Below, one piece after another: positions 21,478 to 21,604 of a stretch of 21,604 nucleotides of DNA. The DNA is from Campylobacteraceae bacterium (GTDB lineage Bacteria > Campylobacterota > Campylobacteria > Campylobacterales > Sulfurospirillaceae), in the NCBI GenBank assembly GCA_019162915.1, contig JAFLKZ010000036.1:1-21604 (forward strand), read 5' to 3'. The notes beneath the pieces were generated by a model that had not been told where the DNA came from, did no database searches, and saw only the letters and a list, made by a program, of their open reading frames with translations. A program made the position numbers and the translations under genes. Within the stretch, counting starts at the first letter, position 1. Every line of letters starts with the position of its first letter.

Positions 21478-21604
21478 CTATTCGTAACTATAAGTAACAT
21501 AAACTAGCAATTTATAAAAATTTGATATTGGTCATTGACTCGGGGGGGGCACCACCATTGACTTAAGCAAAACACGCATCAAAAAGACTTCTTTTTTCTC
21601 TTAT
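21478..21604. other. Non-coding right end with 8-G tract and short direct repeats
   Basis: No complete gene is seen. An eight-G run lies at 21542-21549, flanked by direct repeats of CATTGACT (21533-21540 and 21556-21563). On the minus strand a frame open to the right edge (21563-21604) ends ...SLFDACFA and stop, which could be the end of a gene beyond the window. A second minus-strand frame crosses the G tract. Confidence 0.4.

Noticed and set aside
21533..21563. CATTGACT direct repeats as a target-site duplication of an insertion sequence
   Set aside because: Only 15 bases lie between the copies, with no inverted ends or transposase, so an inserted element is not supported.
1..21604. CRISPR arrays, tRNA or rRNA genes, prophage
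   Set aside because: No regularly spaced repeats, cloverleaf-type sequences, rRNA segments or phage genes were recognised on either strand.

Overview
The window is an AT-rich chromosomal segment, most likely from a free-living member of the Campylobacterota (epsilonproteobacteria) close to Sulfurospirillum. This is inferred from a CadF-like OmpA porin, an all-alpha dimeric dUTPase of the Campylobacter type, a single-chain pyruvate:ferredoxin oxidoreductase, LuxS, bacteriohemerythrin, queuosine genes and a periplasmic-sensor GGDEF protein. Genes are dense, on both strands, and mostly housekeeping or physiological. I see no rRNA, tRNA, CRISPR array, complete insertion sequence or prophage.

Layout. 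1-406 is the C-terminal end of a peptide/nickel-type ABC solute-binding protein. 469-2292 holds a CadF-like OmpA protein and an MscS channel. A convergent DUF4197 gene is divergent from a HAD phosphatase (2297-3804). A 188-base regulatory gap with a Fur-box-like dyad precedes the 1186-residue PFOR (3993-7553), which ends in a strong terminator. On the minus strand follow a small zinc-ribbon protein with its own promoter and a tightly overlapped trio: Na/Pi cotransporter with PhoU-like tail, 78-residue charged helix protein, lipoprotein (10711 down to 7889). luxS and sstT are on plus (10795-12615). A YhbP/UPF0306 flavin-fold protein, a periplasmic rhodanese and a bacteriohemerythrin follow (12643-14262). 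A 43-codon small ORF leads an LpxH-like phosphoesterase and a patatin-like lipase (14385-16050). Then come dut, convergent with queD, and queE-queC, giving three of the four GTP-to-preQ0 steps. A sensor diguanylate cyclase and a YciA-like thioesterase close the gene-rich part. The last ~280 bases hold only debris: a 35-codon protein-like remnant, an 8-G tract and an 8-bp direct repeat.

The most striking signal not explained by genes is a 10-bp palindrome, TTACATGTAA, present in eight exact copies plus several 9/10 matches on a 21.6-kb window. It occurs both between and inside genes. This looks like a highly iterated genomic palindrome or a widely used protein-binding site. A second pattern is that several gene 3' ends, especially of convergent pairs, carry perfect inverted repeats that include the stop codons, apparently doubling as compact bidirectional terminators.
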